In this document: in pieces, positions 37,341 to 46,799 of the stretch
How positions within the stretch are numbered: position 1 is the stretch's first letter
How the letters are laid out: each line of letters opens with the position of its first letter
NCBI GenBank assembly: GCA_013306675.1
Contig: JABLUY010000212.1
Span: forward strand, 1 to 64,000
Length of the DNA stretch: 64,000 nt
From: Thraustochytrium sp. TN22
Taxonomy: Eukaryota > Sar > Bigyra > Thraustochytrida > Thraustochytriidae
Direction: 5' to 3'
Program-made: the position numbers and the translations under genes
Notes under the pieces: generated by a model
What the model saw: the letters and a program-made list of their open reading frames with translations, nothing else
What the model was told of the DNA's origin: nothing
Databases searched by the model: none

Positions 37341-37928
37341 TCATTCTTTGAGGACGAGAGCAAAGGCGAATAATAGGACCGTGGCCGGGCGAGCGCAGTC
37401 AGGGTAGAGAATGACTGACTTTGTGCTCCAGATGACGTCAAATCGAACTAGGCCGCACTCAAGCCCGCCATCTTTGAGAATGTAGCCCTCACGCATGCGC
37501 CTCCCACTCACAACGACCTCAAGCTCGAGGCCGTCGCACACGGCGCGATACGCGTCACCATCCGCCTTGCGGATGAGCTCGCTCCCGTCGGGCCCAGAGA
37601 GAACCGGAGTCCACCCCTCGCAGAAGCCTGTGTCAATCGTCAAATACATGCGGTTGCCGCCTCGTACATCCACGATGCATCGGGTCAGCGAGCAGCACGC
37701 CGGGAAGCCAATCTTGAGGGCCGTGTCACCATGCTCGTCCTTGATCAGAGTCCCTTCACACGGACTCGTCCTGCTCGTCCAGGTCGACCCGCCCTGCACG
37801 TACGGCAGGATCTCTTCGAGCACGCCGCCGCCGTCGCCCGCCGGGCTCGCCACCGCAACAGCCACCGGCAGCTTTGAGTTCTCCTTGTCCTCGCGCGTGA
37901 AGGTGGCCACTTGGGGTGCCACGTCCAT
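37341..37928 (-). CDS. tandem-family paralogue 4
   Basis: 195 residues, the shortest and most diverged of the inner four. It keeps VLEEILPYVQGGSTWTSR, IVDVRGG, RAVCDGLELEVVV, DGGLECGLVRF and VILYPDCARPATVLLFAFAL. It ends directly after the hydrophobic helix. The start at 37928 gives MDVAPQVATFTRED; there is no MSR start as in its neighbours. Function unknown. Confidence 0.65.
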   Translation of the reverse strand: MDVAPQVATFTREDKENSKLPVAVAVASPAGDGGGVLEEILPYVQGGSTWTSRTSPCEGTLIKDEHGDTALKIGFPACCSLTRCIVDVRGGNRMYLTIDTGFCEGWTPVLSGPDGSELIRKADGDAYRAVCDGLELEVVVSGRRMREGYILKDGGLECGLVRFDVIWSTKSVILYPDCARPATVLLFAFALVLKE

Positions 37929-38709
37929 CAGGCCGAGCCACTCGGCCAGGCCGCGCCAGGCCGGACTCGGTCGCAGGCTCGTGCGCGGCCGCGGGGCGTG
38001 GCGGGCCGGCGCCGGCGCGAGACGGGGGCCGAGCCGAGCACGACCGCCGACTTGCGCCTGTCAGCGAGCGCGCGTTCCGGTTTGCCGAGGTTGGGAGGGA
38101 TGGGCTCGAGCTGCCACACTGCGCCGATGTGAACTTGTAGTGGCTCTTCTACCCATCATACCTACTTGCCCGGTGGAACTCTTCCAAGCTTAGCTCTGGA
38201 GCATCCGGGCGAGTCGGGCCGTTCTCGCGGACTGTCAGGGTCATGGTCAGGTCAAGCAGAGGCGGCTCTGAGCTTTCAGCCCTTTCTTATGACATCGACA
38301 TCTGTCGCATCCCTTTGACCCAGGAACTCTTGCTTCATCACTTGTTACAGGCAGAAGGCCAGAAGCATGAGGTGGACGTCAGCATTCGATCCGACTGGAG
38401 CACCTATGCTACCTCTTACCCCCTTAAATCGCCTGCAATCGGTGGTGCGCTCTGAGATGCGCGTATCACGTGGTTTTCAGTGTCAGAGACGAAACTCAAA
38501 TCGGGCGCAAGCCTGCACCTGCGGATCCCGACCAGAACTTGGGCCCAAGGGAAAGCGACATCCCAAGGCGCTCTCACCTTAGAATCTGGCCACCCGCGAA
38601 GCAGCCTGCCATCGTCGCGCATGCCTTGTGTCGTGCATCGTGCCATGCATCACTCGGCTCTTCTCGCTCGGAGCGGCTCGTCACTCCCAGGGCCAACGTC
38701 GGTGCAACG
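37929..38709. other. gene-free region inside the paralogue array
   Basis: 781 bases between paralogues 4 and 5. No feature recognised. Confidence 0.35.
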
Positions 38710-39384
38710 TTAATTATTATTACTGCGCTTCTTCTCTGCGAGACTCTTTACAATGGGCCCAATAAAGGCAAAGATGAGGACCGTGGCCGGGCGACGGCAC
38801 CCAGGGTAGAGCTCAATGGTCGAAGGGGAGCCCATCTTTTTCCGGAAAACGGCGCATTCGACACCATCATCTCGAATGCGGGAAACGGACTCGGTGAGTC
38901 CCGCGCTCATCAGCTGATGCTCGAGGATGATACCGTCGCAGATGCCCCTGACCTGAGTGACGCCCGTGCGGGAGCTGAAGATGCCCATGTGGGGGTTGCG
39001 AACCTCGCCAAGCACGATGACCTCGCCCCGGCCTGGGGCGTAGACAGCGTACCTCTCCTCATATGGTAGCTTCACACAGCAGTCCGTTGGACGCTCCCCG
39101 AAGCCCAACCGAGCGCCGCCCTGCACATCCACGAGATCATAGCCCTCTTCGCACAGGCCTTTCGAGGACAATTTCATCGCCATATGCCCTTGCCCGTCCT
39201 TGAGAGAGTAGTACCACTTGGACCACTGCGTTCCGCCCTGCACGTGCGGCACGAGCTCCTCCAGCACCCTGGGGCCGCCGCGGTCATTGATCGGGGCCTC
39301 CACCGCGACGGCCATGGGCATCTTCCCCTCACGCGACATGAACACCTCGACGGGCGTCGCCGCCTCCGCCATGGGCTCGTCCAT
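38710..39384 (-). CDS. tandem-family paralogue 5
   Basis: 224 residues and the clearest representative of the family: VLEELVPHVQGGTQWSKWYY, LVDVQGGARLGF, VRGICDGIILEHQL, SRIRDDGVECAVFRKKM and IELYPGCRRPATVLIFAFIGPIV. The C-terminus adds a Lys/Arg/Asn tail after the hydrophobic helix. An MSREGKMP alternative start lies at about residue 14. It is nearest to paralogue 2. It is head-to-head with paralogue 6. Confidence 0.65.
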   Translation of the reverse strand: MDEPMAEAATPVEVFMSREGKMPMAVAVEAPINDRGGPRVLEELVPHVQGGTQWSKWYYSLKDGQGHMAMKLSSKGLCEEGYDLVDVQGGARLGFGERPTDCCVKLPYEERYAVYAPGRGEVIVLGEVRNPHMGIFSSRTGVTQVRGICDGIILEHQLMSAGLTESVSRIRDDGVECAVFRKKMGSPSTIELYPGCRRPATVLIFAFIGPIVKSLAEKKRSNNN

Positions 39385-40396
39385 GGGCCGTCAGGGCCGT
39401 CCCAGTCCTCCCAGTGTCGCAGCGCCGCAGCCGCAGAGACGGACGTTGAGAGTTTGCCGAGTTCGAGGTCTGCTGCTGCTGTCACGCCGTCCCGGGAGCG
39501 TTGGCCGTCGCGCAACGCGCGCTCGGAGCTCCGCTTACTCGCCGCATCACTGGCGGCACTTGCAGGCTGCGATCCGTCCGAGCGGGCCGTACTGTCGCGT
39601 GCGCACTTGGCCGCACTTGCAACTGCAGGCGGTTCGTGGCGGTTCTGAGGGGATGCACGCGCTGCTCTCTGCTCCGCTGCGCTGCGCCGCCGCTGCGCTG
39701 CGCTGCCACGGGCGAGGCGGCGCGGCGAGGCGCGAAGAGCTGCGCAGAGCGCCCGCTGCCGAGGAACCGGGACCGAGCCCGGCGGCCGAATGACTTTGCC
39801 ACCGTGGTGGTATGGTGGTACCTCCACTGCAAATGATCCAAATCCGGCTCCGGCGCCGTTGATGAAGGTGGCCCGTGGGGACATCTTACATCGCGATGCG
39901 ACGGGCACGCTGCGACGCGGCGATGATGCACGCGCGGGCCGTGTCTCGGGCTGCCTCGCAGAGCAGGCCTAACTTTGCGTCGCTGCGAGGTAGAGACTGC
40001 TGCAACCAAGAAGGCGAGCTGCGGCCAGACGTAGCTTACTGCGCCATGGACGTCTCCAAATTCCACGATCCACCTCACTGTCAGTCGGCTTGAGCGTGCA
40101 CCGCTTGCGCCACTGCACGGCCGCTCTGCGCGCAGCTGCGCACGACATCAGACATCATCTGCAGCCGGAGTGCGTCACTGATGAAAAGGCGCCATCGTCA
40201 CGTCGCCGCGTTTGCCCTCACTGGCAGAACTCCAAGTCGGGGTCGTGCACGTCGTGCACGCCATGCACGTGCAAGAGCAGCGCACTCTGGCGCTCCGGAC
40301 AGGCAGTCAGTCTTGGATCGCCAGTGGACAGGAGCGGCCAGGTCGCGACGGACGCGCACGTGCGCCACCGGCAGCGCCGCCGCGCAGGCACGCGTG
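39385..40396. promoter_or_regulatory. divergent promoter region, paralogues 5 and 6
   Basis: About 1 kb between head-to-head starts, where the array changes strand. No gene recognised. The paralogue 6 frame stays open back to an ATG at 40181, giving an Arg/Ala-rich extension that I do not include. Confidence 0.4.
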
Positions 40397-41149
40397 ATGG
40401 CGGACAAGAGCAGGGAGGCCGCCCCAGGCCTGGAGGCGGCCATGACGCGAGACATGCCGCAAGCCGCGGTCGTCAGCACCGCCAGCGCGGACAGTGAGAC
40501 GCTGCTGGCAGGGACCCTGCCGGCCGCGCTAGCTGGCTCCACGTGGACCTTGGCCGGCAAGGAGCTCCACGACGCGCAGGGCGCCGTCGCGCTGAGGCTG
40601 CAGGTCGGCGGCGGCTGCAACCCCGGCACGGACACGGTCCACGACGCCCAGGGCAGCAGCAGCCTGCGGGTCGAGACCGAGCCGACGATTTCCATATGCC
40701 TGCCACCGTGGTGCATGGTCGACGTGACGCGAGCCCAGCTCAGCTATCGCCTTGTGGCGACCTCCGGGGAGGTCCTTGTGGCCCTGAGTAGCCCTCTGGG
40801 CGCCGTGTCCGGAAATCTGCCGAGCTTCGTTGAGCAGCCGCAGCTGGTCTCGGCCCGTGGCGTCGCGGACAACGGCACACTCGAGCTAGAAGGCCTCGCC
40901 GCCGACCGCTTTCGCTGCCTCGACGGCGGCGGCCTGAGCGCCACCATCCACATCGCCGCAAGCTCTTCCACGATCGAGCTTGACTCCGCATGCCGCAGAC
41001 CAGCAACGACTCTCGCCTTTTGCTTCCTCGCGCTTCTCAAAGTCGGCCCTGAGGCTGCTGTGACCGTAGCCCGCGCCCTCTCTGCCAACGTCGCGGGCGC
41101 CGGCGGATACATGGCCTTGTTGCAACAGCAGCAGCGGCAGCAGCAGTAA
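40397..41149 (+). CDS. tandem-family paralogue 6 (opposite strand)
   Basis: 250 residues from the ATG at 40397, the only array member on the plus strand. The core includes LPAALAGSTWTLAGKELHDAQGAVALRLQ, a GGGC motif, SFVEQPQLVSARGVADNGTLELEG and RCLDGGG, ending in IELDSACRRPATTLAFCFLALL. The SFVEQP, ARGV and GAxALRLQxGG stretches are shared with paralogue 1 and not with 2-5, so the two array edges are sister copies. Like paralogue 1 it extends past the helix, here ending in an Ala/Gly segment and a short Gln run. The longer start at 40181 would add a basic 72-residue leader. Confidence 0.6.
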   Translation: MADKSREAAPGLEAAMTRDMPQAAVVSTASADSETLLAGTLPAALAGSTWTLAGKELHDAQGAVALRLQVGGGCNPGTDTVHDAQGSSSLRVETEPTISICLPPWCMVDVTRAQLSYRLVATSGEVLVALSSPLGAVSGNLPSFVEQPQLVSARGVADNGTLELEGLAADRFRCLDGGGLSATIHIAASSSTIELDSACRRPATTLAFCFLALLKVGPEAAVTVARALSANVAGAGGYMALLQQQQRQQQ

Positions 41150-42121
41150 GAGTGTTCGCGTATCCGCGAGTCTTCCTTGGTGCGAAACGAGGTGTCCCGT
41201 CTTGCGTTGTGCTGCTCTGCAGCGGGTCGCGGGCGGCGTGCATCTCCAACAGGTGTACCGGTGTCTGGCAAGGTGGCCCCAGTAACACCCGTGCGGCACG
41301 CGCCAGCTGCTCAGGCGAGGTCCAGCGCGACCAGCGTAGCATTACATCGAAGTGAAATTCTCGCGGCACGAAAGGCGGGCAGGATAGACCACGCTTGGCG
41401 GGGCGAACGACCCCAACCCTCGTCGGCTAAGTGTGCGCGTCCGACTGAGACGATGTGAGAATGAGACGACCTAGGCGCTGTCTCTGTGTTCAGTCTCCAT
41501 AGCGCTTGTTCGTCGTGGGCTGGCTGTGCCTGGAAGCTACTAGAAATTGCCTCACAGAGCCTGGCAGCGAGAGCTTTTGGGTCCTGAACAGGCCGCTACC
41601 AAGTTTGGAGCTTCGCTGCGACAGCTTTAGACAGAACCTGCTTCAGCTACACGATGCGAGCATTCTCGTCACTTCTCAATGATCGATCCTGCCTCGATGG
41701 TCAAGTGCGGCTCCTCTCTTCGTCGCAGTGCGGACTTGAACTCGATGACATGGACAAGCACGGGAAGGGCCCAAGTGCGGCTCCTGTCCTGCCCCGTCGC
41801 TGTGGTTGACATGTGGCACGGACTTGAACCTGACACGGACGAACAAGGTGTCGTCGATGTACAACAAGGTTTCTCGTCGTCGCGCTTGCCGTTTGGTGCG
41901 GACCTGAACTTCAAGTTGAAGAACTTGGACGGCTACCTCGTCGCGACGTCGTCGACGAACAAGGTGTCGTCGATGTACAACAAGGTTTCTCGTCGTCGCG
42001 CTTGCCGTTTGGTGCGAACCTGAACTTGAAGAACTTGGACGGCTACCTCGTCGCGACGTCGTCGCCGGGTCCGCAAAGGGCAAACGCGGCGGTCGATCAA
42101 TCGATCGATGCGCAGGCGACC
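41150..42121. other. upstream region of TTL-like gene with tandem repeats
   Basis: 972 bases with no convincing gene. It holds the 116-bp tandem duplication at 41838-42063. An older echo (CAAGTGCGGCTCCT at 41701-41714 and CCAAGTGCGGCTCCT at 41770-41784) lies just before it. Confidence 0.5.
41838..42063. repeat. two-copy tandem repeat, about 116 and 110 bp
   Basis: Copies start at 41838 and 41954 (both GACGAACAAGGTGTCGTCGA). They are almost identical apart from a 6-bp length difference near AACTTCAAGTTGAAGAAC versus AACTTGAAGAAC. The high identity suggests a recent duplication. Confidence 0.9.
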
Positions 42122-44536
42122 ATGGCGGGGCGGCGCGGGCGGCGGCGCGGGTGGCTGAGCGCCCGGTGCGGCGTGCGCGTGCTCATGGTGCTGGGCGTGG
42201 TGGGCATGCTCATGCAACTGGCGCTCTTTTTGCGATGGGCGGGCGACGCGGGCGACGGGAGCAACGACGGCGCGGCGCTGGCGGCCGGCGGCGAGGAGGA
42301 CGGCAGCGGCGGCGGCAGCGGCGAGCCGGACGGCGCCTACGACAACGATGACGCCGGCCTGAGCGAGGAGGATGGGGACGGCGGCGACGGCGACGCGCCC
42401 GGCGACGACGAGGAGGCCGACGGCGAGGGCGACGAGAGTGGCGACGCGGGCGACGGAGACGAGGACGTGATGGCCCTGGCGGGCAGCGACGAGCCCATCG
42501 ACGTCTTCCCGGACGACTGGCTGCGCTGGCTGGAGCCGCAACCGCCGCGGGGCGCCGGGGCGCCGCCAGCCGCGGCCTTTTCGCAGCTCAGCGAGGCGGC
42601 CCTGGATGCTTGGCTCGCACGCAACGAGGCAAAGCTGGACCAGGACCGGCCACCGCCGCCACCGCTGCCGCGAGCGGCGCTGGCGCAGAAGGTGCCGGAG
42701 CTGGCCGAGATCCGTAAGACGGTCGAGAAGGCGCTGGCGGACTTTGCGACGGCGCCGCACCGCGTCGCCGTGGCCGTCGAGATGTCCGTCCTCGAGGGCG
42801 TGCTCGCGGACGCCGCGCAGATCTCCCTCGTAGGGGGTGGCGGCGGCGGCGGCCGCCGCGGCGGTGGCACTGGAAGCGGCAGTGGTGGATCTTCGGCCGC
42901 AGGGCCGAGCGGCGGCAGTGGCGGCGGCCCGGCGGCGCCCCCCCCCGCCGTAGAGGAGTTCGCGGACGATGCGACGTGCAAGCGGTGGCGGCACGCCGCG
43001 CAGAGGGCCGGGGAGGCCTTGGCGCTGCGTGTCTTCTCCATCGCAGAGACCGTGCCGCCGGCTCACGCGGCGCTGTGGCGGCGCGCCTTCGCGGCGGCCG
43101 CCGGCGACTGGCAGGAGTCTGCGAGCTTGGAGCCTGCGGACGCCAGCCTGCATCGCGTGCTCGTGCTGCCGTGGACCGCGGGCGCCGCGCTCATGGAGGT
43201 GGGCGACCAGATCTCGCAGCGCAACGACCCGTACTGGCTCACCCTGACTCGGGCGGCGCCGGGCCCCGGGCCAATGGAGTGGGCGCTCACGGCACGGCGC
43301 CAAAACCTGCTGTCCAAACTGCGTGCCTACATGGGTTCTTTTTCCTGCCCACTCGAGTCCCTCGGCGTGGTGCCGCCCGCCTTTGAGGTGGTGGCCAACC
43401 AGGTGGACTGTCACGCGCTCTTTGATGGCTACGGTGACGACCCGACGCCCTGGCTCATCAAGGGGTACGCCACGACGGCCTGCCCGGCGGACCAGGGTGG
43501 CCTGTGCTTCGAGGCACCTGCGCTGACGCAGGTGGTGGGCGGCCTGGCGCCGCTGCGCCGCCAGTACGGGCGCTGCCAGGCATCGGGCCCCATGACACCC
43601 GTCATGCTGGAGCGCGCCGTGCCGTCGCCTCTGCTGCTGCACTCGCGCCGTTTCAAGTGGCACGCGCTCGTCCTCGTGGCGTCGTCGGACCCGTGGCAGA
43701 CTTTTTTCCACCCGGGCTTTATCACGCTCGCTTCGCCCGAGGCGCGCACGGATCGCGGCGGCCCGGCCGGCACCACGGTGGCCAGCGCCGAGGCGCTCCT
43801 GCTCGAAACCACTGATCTGTACAAGCAGCAGCAGGTGGGCGTTCAAGACCGCGAGCCGCCGTTGTGGGACTTCGAGCGCTTTCTGCGCTTCCTCGACTCG
43901 TACGGGATCTGCGACAGCCCGTGCGCGGCGCTGACAGATCGCGCGCGTCTGATCGCGCGCATGCTGGTCGAGGCGACGCGCAAGAGCGCCGGGCGCCCGC
44001 CACCGCGGCCCTCGCCGCGATTTGCGGACATGCAGATGTTGCGCCTCGAGTTCTGGGTCACGGACGAGCTTCAGCCTGTGCTGCACCGGGGCTCGGCGGA
44101 TCTCGGCGTGCTGCTGGACGACTGGGGTCCCAAGGCGGAGCCCGTGCGCCAGGAGATGGCCGCGCTGCTCGCCGAGGCCATCGGTCGCGTCGAGGGCCAG
44201 CCTGTGCCGGAGACTCCGCTCTGGACCGTCCTTCAGGACGAGCTCGCCGACTTTTGTCGCGGCGCCGAGTCGCGCCTCTTCGATCCATGCCGCGAGCTCG
44301 AGGCGCGCTCGCTCATGCCCAAGCGGCGGCACGATCCGGAGCGGCAGGCCAAAACCAGCATGCCGCAGCAGCAGCAGCAGCAACAACAACAACAGCAACG
44401 ACAGCAACAGCAGCAGGTTGACCACGGCGACGCGCCGCCCGTGCAAGTGCTCGAGTGGGACGCGCCGCGCTTCAGCCCAAAGAGCCCGCTCCCGATGCGC
44501 CGACGCGCCGCCTATGTAGCCATGGACCTGATGTAA
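42122..44536 (+). CDS. membrane-anchored tubulin-tyrosine-ligase-like (TTL) ATP-grasp protein
   Basis: 804 residues in type II topology: Arg-rich start, one helix (about 17-38), then a long acidic Asp/Gly/Glu stem (about 40-150) and a Gly/Ser/Pro linker. The C-terminal half has TTL-type ATP-grasp features: PWLIKGY (about 443-450), matching WIVKP, and VMLERAVPSPLLLHSRRFKWHALVLVASSDPW (about 494-526), the TTL quartet for binding ATP and the acceptor chain. Family members add Tyr, Glu or Gly to protein side chains or ends. Cytosolic TTLs modify tubulin; an anchored, probably lumenal form must use another target. Residue changes (KGY for KP) leave activity open. A polyglutamine run lies near 750-770. 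The ATG at 42122 is chosen because upstream codons are the tandem repeat. Confidence 0.7.
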   Translation: MAGRRGRRRGWLSARCGVRVLMVLGVVGMLMQLALFLRWAGDAGDGSNDGAALAAGGEEDGSGGGSGEPDGAYDNDDAGLSEEDGDGGDGDAPGDDEEADGEGDESGDAGDGDEDVMALAGSDEPIDVFPDDWLRWLEPQPPRGAGAPPAAAFSQLSEAALDAWLARNEAKLDQDRPPPPPLPRAALAQKVPELAEIRKTVEKALADFATAPHRVAVAVEMSVLEGVLADAAQISLVGGGGGGGRRGGGTGSGSGGSSAAGPSGGSGGGPAAPPPAVEEFADDATCKRWRHAAQRAGEALALRVFSIAETVPPAHAALWRRAFAAAAGDWQESASLEPADASLHRVLVLPWTAGAALMEVGDQISQRNDPYWLTLTRAAPGPGPMEWALTARRQNLLSKLRAYMGSFSCPLESLGVVPPAFEVVANQVDCHALFDGYGDDPTPWLIKGYATTACPADQGGLCFEAPALTQVVGGLAPLRRQYGRCQASGPMTPVMLERAVPSPLLLHSRRFKWHALVLVASSDPWQTFFHPGFITLASPEARTDRGGPAGTTVASAEALLLETTDLYKQQQVGVQDREPPLWDFERFLRFLDSYGICDSPCAALTDRARLIARMLVEATRKSAGRPPPRPSPRFADMQMLRLEFWVTDELQPVLHRGSADLGVLLDDWGPKAEPVRQEMAALLAEAIGRVEGQPVPETPLWTVLQDELADFCRGAESRLFDPCRELEARSLMPKRRHDPERQAKTSMPQQQQQQQQQQQRQQQQQVDHGDAPPVQVLEWDAPRFSPKSPLPMRRRAAYVAMDLM

Positions 44537-44698
44537 CAAAAATCCTTATTAGCTAACTGAGACGTCCGATCTGAGTGCGTGCAACCTCCCTTGCGGCCTC
44601 CATTCGCACGGATGCAACGATGCTCGCGCGTTTTGCTTGGCCGCTCTTTTTGCCAGTTGCTCGCTCGAACCCGCAAAGCCCCAACCTGGAGCGGCGCC

Positions 44699-45757
44699 AT
44701 GCCGGTGACCACGCGCAGCGGGGCGCGGCGTCGCGCGACGGCCGCAAGAGGACGCGCAGAGGACGACGCCCCAGAGCCCGCGCGGCCCGGCGCGGCCCTG
44801 GCAGCGACGGATAGCGGCAGCGTGGCGCAGGAGGTGCTGCGGCATGACCCCGCGGCGGCGCGGCAGGAGCTGGAGCTGGAGCTGCCCGCGCAGTACCTGT
44901 ATCGGACGGAGGGCGTGGAGCGCGGCGAGGATAACGCAGTGGACGAGGCAGTGTTTCTGAAGCGCATGCGCGTGGAAAATCCGGCGCCGAGGTCGTGGGC
45001 AGCGCTGACGGTGGACACGCTGGTCGTGCACCAGCAGGTGGCGCTCGTGCTGGTGGACTTCTTGGTGTTCCTGGCGCACAAGGACGCGCAGATGGCGGCG
45101 CGCGGCATGTTTGGGCTGGGCGTCAAGCTGCTGGCGGCCGCGTACCTGGTGTTTGTGGGCGTGGTGGCGCAGGTGGTGCGGGATGCAGGGCGCAAGGCTG
45201 GGCGGGTCGAGGAGGGCGCGCTGTGCATGCTGCTGCTGGCGACCTTTGCGCCGCTGCTGCGCACGCTGACGGAGTCGTACTCAAGCGACACCGTGTACAC
45301 GCTGTCGGCGCTCTGCGGTTGCGTGCACCTGTACCTTTACGAGTATTTCCCGTCCGCGCCGCGGGACCAGGGCAGCCTGCGCGTGAACAACGCCGTCTCC
45401 CTGAACGCAGGCTTTTTGATGAGCCTGTTGCTAGCGTCGCGGCTAGAGACGAGCGAAGCAGTGGCGTCCTTTCTGCTGTGGAGCATCGTGCTGCTGGTCG
45501 TGGCGCCGGTGCTGGCGTATCGTGCGCAGCGCGCGAGTCCGGCAGCGGTGGCGGTGGTAATGAATGTGGCGCTCTTCGCGGCGGTGCAGGCCGCGCTGCG
45601 CGAGGCGGGCAGTCGTGGGCTAGCGGCCGCCTACGGTGTGCTTGTGGCCTTCGTTTCGGGGCTGTGCCCGGCGCTCTTGTGGCTGCTGCAGTCGCACAAG
45701 CACGTCATCCGTGGGCCGTGGGACGTGGTCAAGGTGGATCAGCTAGAGCTCGACTGA
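44699..45757 (+). CDS. PIGC: GPI biosynthesis subunit PIG-C / GPI2
   Basis: A 352-residue multi-pass ER protein. It is a subunit of GPI-GlcNAc transferase, the first step of GPI-anchor synthesis on the cytosolic face of the ER. Family stretches are clear: FAPLLRTLTESYSSDTVYTLSALCGCVHLYLYEY corresponds to the SPVLKTLTxSISSDTIWALS..LLLHLFLHDY block, and VSLNAGFLMSLLLASRL to SLNAAIFASVLLASRL. About seven hydrophobic helices are visible from residue 120 on. The start at 44699 (MPVTTRSGARRR) is the likeliest; an in-frame ATG at 44612 would add 29 residues. Only 162 bases separate it from the TTL-like gene upstream. Confidence 0.92.
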   Translation: MPVTTRSGARRRATAARGRAEDDAPEPARPGAALAATDSGSVAQEVLRHDPAAARQELELELPAQYLYRTEGVERGEDNAVDEAVFLKRMRVENPAPRSWAALTVDTLVVHQQVALVLVDFLVFLAHKDAQMAARGMFGLGVKLLAAAYLVFVGVVAQVVRDAGRKAGRVEEGALCMLLLATFAPLLRTLTESYSSDTVYTLSALCGCVHLYLYEYFPSAPRDQGSLRVNNAVSLNAGFLMSLLLASRLETSEAVASFLLWSIVLLVVAPVLAYRAQRASPAAVAVVMNVALFAAVQAALREAGSRGLAAAYGVLVAFVSGLCPALLWLLQSHKHVIRGPWDVVKVDQLELD

Positions 45758-46028
45758 TTCTGCGAATGCGAACATTGGCTTCACTGGAACTTTTGATGAT
45801 AATACGTGGGGAAAAGGACGCGAGAGAGAAAAAGAGAGACGCTGGACGCATCGCTAAAGGGCTCGCGAATAGATTGGGCGGGTGCTCTAGTAGCAGTAGC
45901 AGCAGCTGAGTATGTGCAGTGCGTGTGACTTTTCTGTACAGGAACGAACGCGGCGACCGCAACGCGCGCGCGCGGAGAGGGGAGGTGTGGACCGATCGGT
46001 GACTTTAACAGGCAGAACGTCCTCCCTG

Positions 46029-46799
46029 TCAGGCCACGTCGGTAGTGACGCCGGTGTGGAGCGGAAAGTGGCGGATCTCGTCGAGCAGGCGGTCCTGAAA
46101 GTAGGCGCGCGCCGCCTGGCGAAAGCGGCGCAGCTGCTCGCGCTCGCGGAGCGACGTGCGAATCTCGCGCTGGAAGGGGTGGCGGCGCGCGCCCTGGGAG
46201 CGCACGCGGCCGACCACGCGAATCTGGTTGAGCAGCGACGGGTCGACGGGCGTCTCGGGCAGCTCACGCTCGGGGCGCGCGTCGAGCTCCTCGAGCAGCT
46301 CCTGCGTGGAGGCGGCCTCCTCCGGGTCGGCGCCCATGCCGAGGCGGTGAAGGAGGTCTCGCAGCGCCACGTTCTCCTGGTAGCTGCGGTACGAGAGGCA
46401 GTCGCGGCGGCAGACTGGGCAGGAGGCCCGCTGCTTGAGCCAGGGCGCGATGCAGGAAAGGCAAAAGGAGTGGCCGCATTGCAGCGAGACGGGCTCACGC
46501 ATTGCGCCGAAGCACACTGTGCAGCTCAGGTCGCGCTTGAGTTCCTCGAGCGCCGAGGCCGCCTCGTCCAGCAGCCTGTTCTCCGCGCCGCCCGCCACGT
46601 CCGCCGCGATGGCCAGCAGGCGCTCTCGGCTCTCGCTCGCGTCCTTGCCGTCCAGTGCCAGCACAATGCCGGCCAGCACGCCCGCCACGAAGCTATCCTC
46701 CTGGGTCATGCCGCCGCCGCGCGCCATGGCCATTCGCGCCGAGCTCTCACACTGCGTCTGCTGCTGCTGCGCGGCGCTTGCCGCCGTCACCATGTCCAT
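46029..46799 (-). CDS. RING-finger (C3HC4) protein, probable E3 ubiquitin ligase
   Basis: 256 residues. A C3HC4 RING lies at about 93-130: C93, C96, C108, H110, C113, C116, C127 and C130, with the typical EPVSLQCGHSFCLSC stretch and PVCR end. This form recruits an E2 enzyme and is usually an E3 ligase. The N-terminal ~90 residues are Gln-, Ala- and Glu-rich, and the C-terminal ~100 are charged and helical with many Arg. No TRIM B-box or other domain follows. Substrate unknown. The first in-frame ATG is at 46799. It converges on PIG-C with 271 bases between. Confidence 0.85.
   Translation of the reverse strand: MDMVTAASAAQQQQTQCESSARMAMARGGGMTQEDSFVAGVLAGIVLALDGKDASESRERLLAIAADVAGGAENRLLDEAASALEELKRDLSCTVCFGAMREPVSLQCGHSFCLSCIAPWLKQRASCPVCRRDCLSYRSYQENVALRDLLHRLGMGADPEEAASTQELLEELDARPERELPETPVDPSLLNQIRVVGRVRSQGARRHPFQREIRTSLREREQLRRFRQAARAYFQDRLLDEIRHFPLHTGVTTDVA

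Noticed and set aside
41933-44539. 868-codon minus-strand frame over the TTL-like gene
   Set aside because: Antisense shadow produced by GC-rich codons; translation is compositionally odd and motif-free.
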